Below, piece by piece: positions 38,659 through 47,358 of a stretch of 64,000 nucleotides of DNA. Numbering within the stretch: the stretch's first letter is position 1; each line of letters starts with the position of its first letter. Both the position numbers and the translations under genes were made by a program. This stretch comes from Ardenticatenaceae bacterium (GTDB lineage: Bacteria; Chloroflexota; Anaerolineae; Promineifilales; Promineifilaceae), in NCBI GenBank assembly GCA_020634375.1, contig JACKBX010000005.1, positions 310,001 through 374,000 on the forward strand. The letters run 5' to 3'. A model generated the notes under the pieces. It ran no database searches. It saw only the letters and a program-made list of their open reading frames with translations, and was not told where the DNA came from.

Positions 38659-40032
38659 ATGACAAAGCACAATTTGCGTATTTTCCGCCGAATTATCAAT
38701 GCCATGCTGGCTCTGATACTGGTCTTTGGGCTATCCCGAACTGTGTTGGCGCAAGATGGTGGGGAAACGGCCGTGTCCGCCGTAGACACCGTTTGGGTAT
38801 TATTCGCCGCCTTCCTCGTCTTCTTCATGCAAGCCGGATTTGGTTTCCTGGAAGCAGGCTTCGTCCGCTCCAAAAACGTCGTCAACATCATGGCCGAAAA
38901 CCTCATGGACACCACCATGACCACAATGGGCTTCATCATCCTCGGTTTCGGCCTCATGTTTAGCAGCGGCAACGGCTTTATCGGCACAGAATGGTTCTTC
39001 CTAAATGGAATGCCCGACATTTATCCCGGACTAACCATCCCCACCCTTGCCTTTTTCTTCTTCCAGTTCGCCTTTTGCGCCGCTGCCTCCACCATCGCCT
39101 CCGGGCTGATGGCCGAACGCACCGACTTCAAAGCTGACCTCGCTTACAGCTTCCTCACCGGTCTGATCATCTACCCCATCTTTGGGCATTGGGTTTGGGG
39201 CGGCGGCTGGCTGGCCGAAATGGGCTACATGGACTTTGCTGGCTCCTCCGTCGTTCATCTGGTTGGCGCATACGTCGGTCTGGCAGGCACAATCATGCTG
39301 GGCAAGCGTAAAGACAAGAAATTTGGACACACCATTCGCGGGCATAACATCGCCCTGGCTGCATTAGGCACCTTCATCCTTTGGTTAGGCTGGTTCGGCT
39401 TCAATCCCGGCAGCCAGCTTAATGCTGAACCCGGCGCAATTTCCTTAATTGTCGTCACCACCGACTTTGCTGCCACCACCGGCGCCATCACCGCAATGGC
39501 CCTGGCCTATATTTACACCCGCAAATGGGACGTAAGCATGGCATTTAATGGCGCGTTAGGCGGCCTGGTTGCCATCACGGCACCATGCGCCTTTGTCACC
39601 CCACAGGCAGCCCTGATGATTGGCATTTTCGCCGGAGTCATCACCTATTTCGGTGTAGACTTGATGGAAAAACTACGAATTGATGATCCCGTTGGCGCAT
39701 TTCCAGTACACGGTCTAAATGGCATCTTCGGCACACTGGCCATAGGTATTTGGGCTACGGATGGTGTGGGACTGCTGCACGGTGGCGGGCTTACCCAGTT
39801 AGGCATTCAAGCAATAGGGCTGGTTGCTTGCACACTCTGGACACTGCCACTAGCTTTTGTGATGTTCTTTGTCATTGACAAAGTCATTGGCCTACGTGTA
39901 AAGCCGGAAGTAGAAGACGCAGGGATTGATGAATCCTATCATGGCATTGGTTCCTATCCCGAATTCATCAACAACGATGGCACAAAAGAGTTGGCCGGTT
40001 TGTCAGGTGCAATCCCATCAGCTACAGATTAG
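38659..40032 (+). CDS. amt: Ammonium transporter
   Basis: 457 residues with a signal-like N-terminus (NAMLALILVFGLSRTVLAQ) and about 11 membrane helices, as in AmtB. Conserved signatures: FLVFFMQAGFGFLEAGFVRSKN, the twin pore histidines in SSVVHLVGAYVG and GAFPVHGLNGIFGTLAIG, and ALGTFILWLGWFGFNPGS. It imports ammonium for the adjacent GS/GOGAT enzymes. GGAG lies about 11 nt upstream. The leader contains a strong terminator. No glnK/PII gene accompanies it here. Confidence 0.96.
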   Translation: MTKHNLRIFRRIINAMLALILVFGLSRTVLAQDGGETAVSAVDTVWVLFAAFLVFFMQAGFGFLEAGFVRSKNVVNIMAENLMDTTMTTMGFIILGFGLMFSSGNGFIGTEWFFLNGMPDIYPGLTIPTLAFFFFQFAFCAAASTIASGLMAERTDFKADLAYSFLTGLIIYPIFGHWVWGGGWLAEMGYMDFAGSSVVHLVGAYVGLAGTIMLGKRKDKKFGHTIRGHNIALAALGTFILWLGWFGFNPGSQLNAEPGAISLIVVTTDFAATTGAITAMALAYIYTRKWDVSMAFNGALGGLVAITAPCAFVTPQAALMIGIFAGVITYFGVDLMEKLRIDDPVGAFPVHGLNGIFGTLAIGIWATDGVGLLHGGGLTQLGIQAIGLVACTLWTLPLAFVMFFVIDKVIGLRVKPEVEDAGIDESYHGIGSYPEFINNDGTKELAGLSGAIPSATD

Positions 40033-40044
40033 TTTGTATATCCA

Positions 40045-40126
40045 GGTGACAGTCTCCTCTGTGGGGACTGTCACCAAAATTTATTTACCAGCGCCAGACG
40101 GCCGTAAAAGAAGCGAACAGTCTGGC
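40045..40126 (+). promoter_or_regulatory. Two leader hairpins between amt and glnA
   Basis: Hairpin 1 (40045-40075): 13-bp stem GGTGACAGTCTCC / GGGGACTGTCACC with one G-U pair and a 5-nt loop, followed by AAAATTTATTT. Hairpin 2 (40093-40126): GCCAGAC / GTCTGGC. The first may partly terminate amt mRNA or control read-through into glnA. Confidence 0.55.
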
Positions 40127-40157
40127 AAATATACTCAAATAGGGAGAGTAAAAAATC

Positions 40158-42326
40158 ATGAGTGGTAACGAAGCAAGATTAAAGGCCATCTCGGCCGTTG
40201 TGAACTATAAGCCGATTTCTGAACCGTTGAGCTTTGCAGACACGCCTACTGGCGATCTCTTCGCTGTCAACGTCTTCACATCGGCGGAAATGAAGAAGCG
40301 CCTGCCCAAGGGTGTATACAAATCCATTATGGAAACAATCACCAAGGGCAAAAAGCTAGATACGTCTACGGCCGATGTTGTGGCCGCGGCGATGAAAGAC
40401 TGGGCCATTGAGAAAGGGGCTACCCATTATGCCCACGTCTTCTACCCGCTAACCGGGTTAACGGCCGAAAAACACGACAGCTTCCTCTCGCCCAATGGCG
40501 ATGGCAAAGCCATTGCCGAGTTTAGTGGCGACCAGTTAATTCAGGGTGAACCGGACGGCTCCAGTTTCCCCACTGGTGGCATCCGCCCCACTTTTGAGGC
40601 ACGCGGCTACACTGCCTGGGACGTGACCAGCCCGGCATACATTTTGGAAAATCCAAATGGCACAACCCTGTGTATCCCTACCGCATTTGTTTCTTGGACA
40701 GGCGAAGCGTTAGACAAGAAAACCCCCGTTTTGCGCTCCATGAAAGCGTTGAACGAGCAGGCACAGCGCATTCTCAAGCTGTTGGGCCATGATGATGGTG
40801 CAATTGTCACAGCAACGGCCGGGCCAGAGCAAGAATACTTCTTAATTGACCAACACTTTTATCTGGCACGCCCTGATTTGATCAATGCTGGGCGCACCCT
40901 GTTTGGCGCCAAGCCACCCAAGGGTCAGGAATTTGATGACCATTACTTCGGGGCAATCCCGGAGCGAGTGCTGGCCTGTATGTTGGAGACGGAACGCGAA
41001 CTTTTCAAACTGGGCGTGCCGGTGAAGACACGCCATAACGAAGTAGCACCTGGTCAGTATGAGATGGCCCCAGTCTATGAAAATGCCAATGTTGCAACGG
41101 ACCACCAACAGTTGGTTATGCTGACGTTGAAGCGGGTTGCGCAAAAGTATGGCATGGAATGCCTGACGCATGAGAAGCCATTCGCTGGCGTGAATGGTTC
41201 TGGTAAGCATGTCAATTTCTCGTTTGGAAATGCCACATTGGGCAATTTGCTAGAGCCAGGTGATACGCCGCATGATAATAAGCGCTTTTTGCTGTTTGCT
41301 GCGGCCGTTATCCGTGCGGTAGATAAATATGCACCACTGCTGCGTTCGGTTGTGGCCTCAGCGGGGAACGACCATCGATTGGGGGCAAATGAAGCGCCGC
41401 CAGCCATTATCTCTATTTTCCTGGGTGACCAGTTGACGGATGTGTTTGAGCAAATTAAGACGGGTAAGCCCACTTCCTCGAAGCAGCAAGGCGTGCTGGA
41501 AATTGGTGTGGATACACTGCCGCCGCTGCCGCGTCACTCTGGCGACCGCAATCGCACCAGCCCCTTCGCCTTCACGGGTAACAAGTTTGAATTCCGTGCT
41601 GTAGCCTCGAACCAGTCTATTGCTTCGCCACTGATGGCCCTGAACACAATTGTGGCTGAGTCGCTGGACTACGTTGCCACAACATTGGAAGGGGCCGATG
41701 ATTTGGATGAGGCGATTGAAACGGTGCTGCGCGAGATTATGGTGAAACACGGCCGTATTATCTTCAACGGTGATGGCTATTCCGAAGCATGGCACAAAGA
41801 GGCTGAGTTCGAGCGAGGGCTGCCCAATCTACGCACTTCCGCAGATGCGCTGCCAGTCATGACCAGGCCAGAAGTGATTGAACTGTTTGACAAATACAAT
41901 GTCCTGTCCAAGCGAGAGATGGAAAGCCGCCAGGATGTAAAGTTGGAACAATATGTGAATGCGGTGCAGGTAGAGGCGCGGCTGATGCTGCGCATGGGGC
42001 GGACGATGATTTATCCTGCCGCTGTGCGCTATCAGAACGAACTGGGAACGGCCGTTGCCCATCTCAAAGCTGCTGGAATAGAGCCAGACATCACCGTATT
42101 AGGCAAGGTAGCAAGTTGCAGCAACGAACTACTGGCCAGCCTGGACGCTCTGGAAAAAACATTGGAACATGAAAGCCATGACCTGTTAAACGAATCACGA
42201 CATATGTGCGACATCGTGCTGCCCGCCATGAACGCCGTGCGCACCTGCGCCGACAGCCTGGAAGGCGTAGTTCCCGATGACTTGTGGCCGCTGCCCACTT
42301 ATCAGGAAATGTTATTCATCAAATAA
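40158..42326 (+). CDS. glnA: Glutamine synthetase type III
   Basis: 722 residues, the length of type III (GlnN) enzymes rather than the about 470 of type I. GSIII-like features: [20 protein letters not shown] near the start, [30 protein letters not shown] (metal glutamates), [28 protein letters not shown] and GANEAPPAI. It makes glutamine from glutamate, ammonium and ATP. GGGAGAG lies about 11 nt upstream. Placed after amt and near gltBD, it completes a GS-GOGAT assimilation block. Confidence 0.95.
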   Translation: MSGNEARLKAISAVVNYKPISEPLSFADTPTGDLFAVNVFTSAEMKKRLPKGVYKSIMETITKGKKLDTSTADVVAAAMKDWAIEKGATHYAHVFYPLTGLTAEKHDSFLSPNGDGKAIAEFSGDQLIQGEPDGSSFPTGGIRPTFEARGYTAWDVTSPAYILENPNGTTLCIPTAFVSWTGEALDKKTPVLRSMKALNEQAQRILKLLGHDDGAIVTATAGPEQEYFLIDQHFYLARPDLINAGRTLFGAKPPKGQEFDDHYFGAIPERVLACMLETERELFKLGVPVKTRHNEVAPGQYEMAPVYENANVATDHQQLVMLTLKRVAQKYGMECLTHEKPFAGVNGSGKHVNFSFGNATLGNLLEPGDTPHDNKRFLLFAAAVIRAVDKYAPLLRSVVASAGNDHRLGANEAPPAIISIFLGDQLTDVFEQIKTGKPTSSKQQGVLEIGVDTLPPLPRHSGDRNRTSPFAFTGNKFEFRAVASNQSIASPLMALNTIVAESLDYVATTLEGADDLDEAIETVLREIMVKHGRIIFNGDGYSEAWHKEAEFERGLPNLRTSADALPVMTRPEVIELFDKYNVLSKREMESRQDVKLEQYVNAVQVEARLMLRMGRTMIYPAAVRYQNELGTAVAHLKAAGIEPDITVLGKVASCSNELLASLDALEKTLEHESHDLLNESRHMCDIVLPAMNAVRTCADSLEGVVPDDLWPLPTYQEMLFIK

Positions 42327-42363
42327 CGCTGGCTCTCCCTAACCGGCAGACCGCCGGATGAGC

Positions 42364-42401
42364 ACACGCCCAGACTGAAAACCGGTCTGGGCGTGTTTTT
42401 T
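42364..42401 (+). terminator. Rho-independent terminator after glnA
   Basis: 12-bp stem ACACGCCCAGAC / GTCTGGGCGTGT, 9-nt loop, then six T. Confidence 0.9.
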
Positions 42402-42431
42402 GTCGGGAAGTTGTCGAATCTTTAAAGATTA

Positions 42432-42500
42432 GGACTTACGCAGGCTGAGCTTATCGAAGCCGATTTCGACAGGCTCAATCTCCGGTAATTGCGTAAGCCC
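42432..42500. mobile_element. About 70-bp MITE-like element with target duplication
   Basis: Terminal inverted repeats GGACTTACGCA and TGCGTAAGCCC (10 of 11 paired) enclose a second imperfect hairpin GAGCTTATCGAA / TTCGACAGGCTC. Both sides carry the direct repeat TAAAGATT (42423-42430 and 42501-42508), as expected for a target-site duplication. No ORF is present; it would need a transposase in trans. Confidence 0.7.
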
Positions 42501-42547
42501 TAAAGATTTGACAACTCTATTCCCTCTTTTTGTCTTACAATAGACCT

Positions 42548-44224
42548 ATGCCTACCAGCACAACCACACGCCCCCAAGCAGTAACGGCGCTGCGCGAGAT
42601 TGCGCGAGCGCTGAGTGCGGCCTGGGATTTGGACACCACCCTCGACCTGATTGCCCGCAAAACGACGGAAGTGATGCACGTAGATTCCTGCACCATTTAC
42701 CTATTGGACCCAGACGGCCGTCAGCTACGGCTACGGGCCACAACCGGACTGGCACGGCGGGCACTAGGGCGGGCCACGCTGGCCGTCGGCGAGGGCATGA
42801 CCGGCTACGCCGTGCAATTAAACGCTCCCGTTCACGCCGCAAATGCGCAGCAGCATCCCCGCTTCAAGCGTGTGGAAGAGGCGCGGGAAATGGAATTCCA
42901 ATCTCTGCTGGCAATGCCCCTACGCATTGACAAGCGTGTCATCGGCGCGATGAACGTACAAACATTGGCACGGCGCGAATTTTCCGGGGACGAAATTGAC
43001 ATTTTGTCGCTCATTGGCGAACTGGCTGCCGGAGCGCTGGCAAAGGCGCAGTTGTATGATGACCAGACACGGCAAATTGCAGAACTGCAAGCGTTGGCAG
43101 AACTCAGCGAAGTAGTCACATCGCCACAATATTTGGGCGATATTTTGGATGTGGTCACGGAGATGGCGGCGCAAACCATGAGTACGGGTGGAGGTACGGC
43201 CGTTTGCGCCATCTTCCTCCTCAATGAAACCGGGGAACAACTGGAGCTGCATTCGGCAAAACAAGCCAGCCCCTTTTACCGCGAGCAGCCCCCTGTGCCA
43301 ATGGGCGCAGGCATTACCGGGCAGGTGGCGAAAAGCGGGCAGCCCATTTACGTACCCGATTTGCAAGCGGACGGCCGTTACTTGCGCCCAGACATGGCCG
43401 CCGCCGAAGGCTTCATTTCTCTACTCTCCGTCCCTCTCAGCGTGCGTGATCGCGTGATTGGCGTGCTCAACTGCTACAGCTATGAGCAGACCGACTTCAG
43501 CAACAAGCAGCGAGCGCTGCTGGCAACCCTCGCCAACCAAACTGCGCTGGCAATTGAAAATGCGCGGCTGGTAACCAACGCCGCCGTCGTCCGCGAAATG
43601 CACCATCGCATCAAAAATAATTTGCAGACAGTAGCGATGTTGATGCAGTTGCAGCTACCGGACGCAGAACATTTAGATACACGGCAGGTTTTGCTGACCA
43701 ACATCCACCGTGTGCAAAGCATTGCCACCGTCCACGAGGTATTGTCGGAGCAGGGGTTTACCCTGGTGGATGTGGCCGATGCGCTGCGGCGTATCACGCG
43801 CATGACAGCGGACATGAGCGGTGCAGCAGAACGACAAATTACGCTCACGGTGCTTGGCGAACAACTGCTGTTGCCCAGCAAGGCAGCAACGGCCGTCACC
43901 CTCGCCGTCAACGAATTAGTGCAAAACGCGCTGGAACACGCCTTTGTGGGGCGCAGACAGGGCCATGTCACCGTTTCGCTGGGGCGCGGCCCAGATGATT
44001 TGATTGTGCTGGTGCGCGATGATGGCGTGGGCATGTCCACTGAGTTTGAGCGCCACTTGGGGCTGGAAATTGTGGAAACATTGGTCGTGGAAGATTTGAA
44101 CGGCCGTATTCGCTACAATCAACCCGGCGACGGCGGCACGGAAGTCAGCATTCGTATGCCCCGCGCTGTTGAAAGGGTGTCAGGTATCAAAGTGTCAGGT
44201 GTTGAAGTGTCAAGCCTCAAGTAA
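42548..44224 (+). CDS. GAF-GAF sensor histidine kinase (HisKA_2 type)
   Basis: 558 residues from ATG 42548; a TTG at 42530 would add six residues. TACAAT (42536-42541) is only 6 bp before ATG, so the mRNA may be leaderless. Two GAF domains (about 20-170 and 185-345), then MHHRIKNNLQTVAMLMQLQL, the HisKA_2 H-box, then an ATPase domain (NELVQNALEHAF, DDGVGM, LGLEIVETLV). Soluble. It is followed 54 nt later by an ANTAR response regulator, the usual partner of this kinase type. The last about 15 residues (VSGIKVSGVEVSSLK) are encoded by GTGTCAGG repeat words. Confidence 0.92.
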   Translation: MPTSTTTRPQAVTALREIARALSAAWDLDTTLDLIARKTTEVMHVDSCTIYLLDPDGRQLRLRATTGLARRALGRATLAVGEGMTGYAVQLNAPVHAANAQQHPRFKRVEEAREMEFQSLLAMPLRIDKRVIGAMNVQTLARREFSGDEIDILSLIGELAAGALAKAQLYDDQTRQIAELQALAELSEVVTSPQYLGDILDVVTEMAAQTMSTGGGTAVCAIFLLNETGEQLELHSAKQASPFYREQPPVPMGAGITGQVAKSGQPIYVPDLQADGRYLRPDMAAAEGFISLLSVPLSVRDRVIGVLNCYSYEQTDFSNKQRALLATLANQTALAIENARLVTNAAVVREMHHRIKNNLQTVAMLMQLQLPDAEHLDTRQVLLTNIHRVQSIATVHEVLSEQGFTLVDVADALRRITRMTADMSGAAERQITLTVLGEQLLLPSKAATAVTLAVNELVQNALEHAFVGRRQGHVTVSLGRGPDDLIVLVRDDGVGMSTEFERHLGLEIVETLVVEDLNGRIRYNQPGDGGTEVSIRMPRAVERVSGIKVSGVEVSSLK

Positions 44225-44266
44225 CCAATTCGCCTGACACTTGACACCTAAACACCTGACACCTAT
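44177..44266. repeat. GTGTCAGG-word inverted repeat at kinase 3' end
   Basis: Three GTGTCA(A/G)G words precede the stop codon; three complementary CCTGACAC or TTGACACC words follow it, giving a hairpin that spans the end of the coding sequence and stops a few bases before the AGGAG of the next gene. Confidence 0.75.
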
Positions 44267-44277
44267 CTAGGAGTAAC

Positions 44278-44844
44278 ATGCACATCCTCATTGCCGACGA
44301 CGAATCTATCATCCGTATGGGATTGAAGTCCATGTTACAGCACATGGGTCACGAGGTATTGACGGCCGTCAACGGCCGTGAAGCCCTGCGCCTGCTGGAA
44401 CGCCACACACCTGACCTCGCCATTCTCGACATCAAAATGCCCTTCACCGATGGCTTGCAAGCAGCCAAAATCATTGGGCAGCGCCACCCCATGCCAGTAC
44501 TCATCCTCACCGCTTTCAGCGAATCCGAATTGATTGACCAGGCAACGGACCTGCCGATTCACGGCTATTTGATCAAACCCATTCAAGAAGAAGCGCTCGC
44601 CGCCGCCATTGCCGTTGCCCGCAAACGCTTTGCCGAGACGCAGGCATTAGCCGCCCGCGCTGGCGAATTAGCCGATTCGTTAGAATCGCGCAAGCTCATC
44701 GACCGCGCCAAAGGACGGCTGATGGCCGAAGGCTTGAGTGAAGAAGCCGCGTACCAGGCCATGCAAAAGTATGCGCGGGAGCGACAGCAAAGTTTGCGGG
44801 CGGTAGCGGAAGCGATTTTGAAAAACGTGAAACGTGATGCGTGA
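44278..44844 (+). CDS. ANTAR-domain response regulator (AmiR/NasR type)
   Basis: 188 residues; AGGAG 4 nt before ATG. The receiver domain (1-120) has acidic residues in IADDESIIRMG, the phospho-acceptor Asp in LAILDIKMPFTDG (near residue 52), Thr in LILTAFS and Lys in LIKPI. A coiled linker precedes the ANTAR helices (about 130-185: LIDRAKGRLMAEGLSEEAAY, QAMQKYARERQQSLRAVAE). ANTAR proteins bind paired RNA hairpins and prevent intrinsic termination, classically in nitrogen-use leaders. It probably receives phosphate from the GAF kinase just upstream. The terminator in the amt leader is a candidate target. Confidence 0.93.
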   Translation: MHILIADDESIIRMGLKSMLQHMGHEVLTAVNGREALRLLERHTPDLAILDIKMPFTDGLQAAKIIGQRHPMPVLILTAFSESELIDQATDLPIHGYLIKPIQEEALAAAIAVARKRFAETQALAARAGELADSLESRKLIDRAKGRLMAEGLSEEAAYQAMQKYARERQQSLRAVAEAILKNVKRDA

Positions 44845-44903
44845 TGCGTGAAACGTGAAACGTGAAAAGAAGCGCATCACGTTTCACGTTTTACGTTTCA
44901 CGC
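44824..44903. repeat. GTGAAACG/GTGATGCG-word inverted repeat
   Basis: Five to six words of the CGTGAAACGTGATG type, then AAAGAAG, then complementary CATCACGTTTCACG words. It starts inside the last codons of the ANTAR gene (NVKRDA) and ends next to the AGGAG of the methyltransferase. The same word family recurs at 54510-54603. Confidence 0.8.
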
Positions 44904-44914
44904 AGGAGATTTTT

Positions 44915-45673
44915 ATGCAAGACAAAACCCTCATTCAAGAGCAATTTGGCAAAAATGCGCAGGCTTATGCCGAGAGTAAGGTACATAAGTTGGGAGCGAG
45001 CCTGGCACGGCTGGTGGAATTGGTCGCCCCGCAAGCAGATTGGCGAGTGTTGGATGTGGCAACGGCCGTTGGGCACACCGCCTTTGCCTTTGCCCCCCAC
45101 GTTGCCCATGTCTTTGCCACAGACATCACCGCTGAAATGCTGGCGCTGGCGAAAAAGGAAACGGCCGTGCGCAAGCTCAGCAACGTCACCGTTGAATTTG
45201 CCGACGCGGAAAGCCTACCCTACGCCAACGCTGCCTTCGATCTAGTCACGTGCCGCATTGCACCCCATCATTTTGGCGATTTAGCGCAATTTCTGAGTGA
45301 AGCGGCACGGGTGCTGCGCCCCGGCGGTACACTGGCGATTGTGGATAATGTGGTTCCGGGTGGATATGCTGGTGATTATGTGAATGCTTTTGAAAAACTG
45401 CGCGACCCCAGTCACGGCCGTTGCCTCACCCTCACGGAATGGCGAGAAGCGTTTGTGACAGCAGGTTTAACGGTTACACATAGGGAAACGCTGGACAAAC
45501 AAATGGACTTCGGGTTTTGGGCCAAGCGGCACGATGCCGTGATGCAGCGCTATCTGCGGGCCATGCTGCTGCACGCGCCAGAAGCAGCGCGTGCCTTTTT
45601 GCGTCCACAACAAACAGCAAAAGGGATTACTTTTCGGCTGCGAGAGGGAATTATAATAGGACGTAAAGATTAG
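44915..45673 (+). CDS. SAM-dependent class I methyltransferase
   Basis: 252 residues from ATG 44915 (AGGAG 7 nt upstream); the upstream extension lies in repeat words. Rossmann motifs: WRVLDVATAVGHTAFAFAPH (motif I, degenerate Gly pattern AVGHT), VFATDITAEMLALAKKE, FADAESLPYANAAFDLVTCR and EAARVLRPGGTLAIVD. It belongs to the UbiE/arsenite-methyltransferase-like group by motif style; the substrate is unknown. Confidence 0.9.
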   Translation: MQDKTLIQEQFGKNAQAYAESKVHKLGASLARLVELVAPQADWRVLDVATAVGHTAFAFAPHVAHVFATDITAEMLALAKKETAVRKLSNVTVEFADAESLPYANAAFDLVTCRIAPHHFGDLAQFLSEAARVLRPGGTLAIVDNVVPGGYAGDYVNAFEKLRDPSHGRCLTLTEWREAFVTAGLTVTHRETLDKQMDFGFWAKRHDAVMQRYLRAMLLHAPEAARAFLRPQQTAKGITFRLREGIIIGRKD

Positions 45674-45687
45674 GGATTTGGCAATCT

Positions 45688-46476
45688 CTAATGGCTAATC
45701 TCCAATCTCTCTACCTCCATCCACTGCGTTTCGGTGATGGGGAGTGTGCCGGATGAGAAACGGCCGTTTGCCGTTGCGACCAGATACTGATTATCCAGCC
45801 AACAAACAAAGCCGAGGGAGCCATGAGGACTGTGCCGCGTCTGCAAAATAACAGCGTCATCCACCACAAAAGTGCTGCCAAATGGCTGCCAATGCAATTC
45901 GTAAGTATGCCAATCTGTCATGTTTACAGGAAGCGCAGCAAAGCTCATGCCTAATCGCTGCTGCACGGCCGGCCAAATGCGCTGCCGCAGGCGCGGAAAC
46001 TGGTTGAGCAGCAGCACGGCAGGAGCCAGGGGGATGAATGCTAATGCACGGCGAGATGAGGCATCCAATGTGGCCGCAAACCAGCCGCGCCCCACGCTGC
46101 CCAATGGAGCCAACGGTAAATCGGTAGGCGCAGAGGCGAAGAAAAACCAGGCTGCCTGCGGCAAGGCAGGCCAACGAACAGTGGGATCACCAAAGGGTGC
46201 ATTCCAGAAGCCAAAACCAGCCGTACCACGCAAACTGCTTACGTCGTGGGAGAAACGGGCACGTATTTTCAGGTGTGTTCCGGGGTTCCAGGGGTAGTGA
46301 CGGCGAGAAGGGGGATGCTTGTTCTCTGAACGGCCGTAATCATCAATCTGTGCATCTGCATACCCGGAGGAAAGGGGCGGCAGCACAAAGCGCCACAGGC
46401 CGTTTTTCTCTACAAAGCCGCCCCCTAATTCCAGGCGGCGCATAGGTGGATTGGAATGGGTCAGGAAGTGATACAT
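45688..46476 (-). CDS. GH16/concanavalin-A-like-fold protein
   Basis: 262 residues from ATG 46476. A later ATG at 46443 (MRRLELGGGFVEKNG) is equally possible, and neither has an SD. WHTYELHWQPFGSTFVVDDA and the ending FSSGTLPITETQWMEVERLE resemble the sugar-binding jelly-roll of GH16 and LamG relatives. I do not see the GH16 catalytic ExDxxE motif, so it may bind rather than cleave. No signal peptide. Function unknown. Confidence 0.6.
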   Translation of the reverse strand: MYHFLTHSNPPMRRLELGGGFVEKNGLWRFVLPPLSSGYADAQIDDYGRSENKHPPSRRHYPWNPGTHLKIRARFSHDVSSLRGTAGFGFWNAPFGDPTVRWPALPQAAWFFFASAPTDLPLAPLGSVGRGWFAATLDASSRRALAFIPLAPAVLLLNQFPRLRQRIWPAVQQRLGMSFAALPVNMTDWHTYELHWQPFGSTFVVDDAVILQTRHSPHGSLGFVCWLDNQYLVATANGRFSSGTLPITETQWMEVERLEISH

Positions 46477-46539
46477 TGCACAAAAAAACGGCCGTTTGGT
46501 AGGGACGGCCGTTTTCAATATCTAAAACATTTCCCTTCC

Positions 46540-47247
46540 TTATGATTCAACAACTTCATCATCAGGGATCAACAGTGATGGGCGGAAAATGTACCCTTTT
46601 CCACGAACTGTTCGTAGCAATTTAGGCTTCGCGGGGTCTTCCTCAATGCACTCCCGCACCCAACGAATGTGAACATCTAAGGTGCGCGTGTCACCAATAT
46701 AATCGGTTTTCCACACATTTTGCATCAACTGGCGGCGGTCAATAACCACTTCTGGATGACGAATGAATTCAACTAATAATTGCAACAATTTAGGAGTCAA
46801 ACGCTGTTCACCCCTGCTCCCCACTTCAACCGAGCGCTTGGAACAATAAATAGTCAAATGTCCGCAGCGGATGATTTCTTCTTTTTTTGCATCAGCAGGC
46901 AGCAGTGCGCGAACACGATTCAACAATTTTCTGGCCGTAAATGGATGTTCCAAATAAATGTCTGCCTCAGCTTGCCCGTCTTCTGGCACGCCGGCCGCAC
47001 GACAATGGATAATAGGAGAGTCATTGACAATGCGCCGCAGCCGCCGACAAGTACGTGTCCCACTGGAACGCATTGCCGATGAATCAAAGATAACCAGGTT
47101 GGGAATGCCATGTTCTTCGATCCACTGGAAAGCAGAAGAACCCGTATTCACTGCACGGAATTGATAACCCGCTTTTTCCAGCGCAAAGGCAAGGGAGGCT
47201 GTACCTGCCTGCTTTCCCTCCACCAAAAGAATTGCGGTTTCTTGCAT
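46540..47247 (-). CDS. OmpR-type winged-helix regulator with degenerate receiver domain
   Basis: 235 residues. The receiver (1-120) keeps an Asp in NLVIFDSSAM near the usual phospho-site, but the N-terminal acidic pair is replaced by LVEGKQAG and the invariant Lys of K-P-F is His (EHPFTARKLL). It is probably phosphate-independent. The C-terminal winged helix is typical (LTPKLLQLLVEFIRHPEVVI, DTRTLDVHIRWVRECIE, LLRTVRGKGYIF). No kinase is adjacent. It is divergent from the O-antigen ligase-like gene, a possible target. Confidence 0.88.
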   Translation of the reverse strand: MQETAILLVEGKQAGTASLAFALEKAGYQFRAVNTGSSAFQWIEEHGIPNLVIFDSSAMRSSGTRTCRRLRRIVNDSPIIHCRAAGVPEDGQAEADIYLEHPFTARKLLNRVRALLPADAKKEEIIRCGHLTIYCSKRSVEVGSRGEQRLTPKLLQLLVEFIRHPEVVIDRRQLMQNVWKTDYIGDTRTLDVHIRWVRECIEEDPAKPKLLRTVRGKGYIFRPSLLIPDDEVVES

Positions 47248-47358
47248 GAACCCTCTTTGTATGTGTGGCCCTATTTGCTAACTGGCCAGAGCTAAAAAAT
47301 TTAACATTTGTTATAGGACATTATAAGGATAAAAAGGAGGGTTGCAAGCCATAAATAG

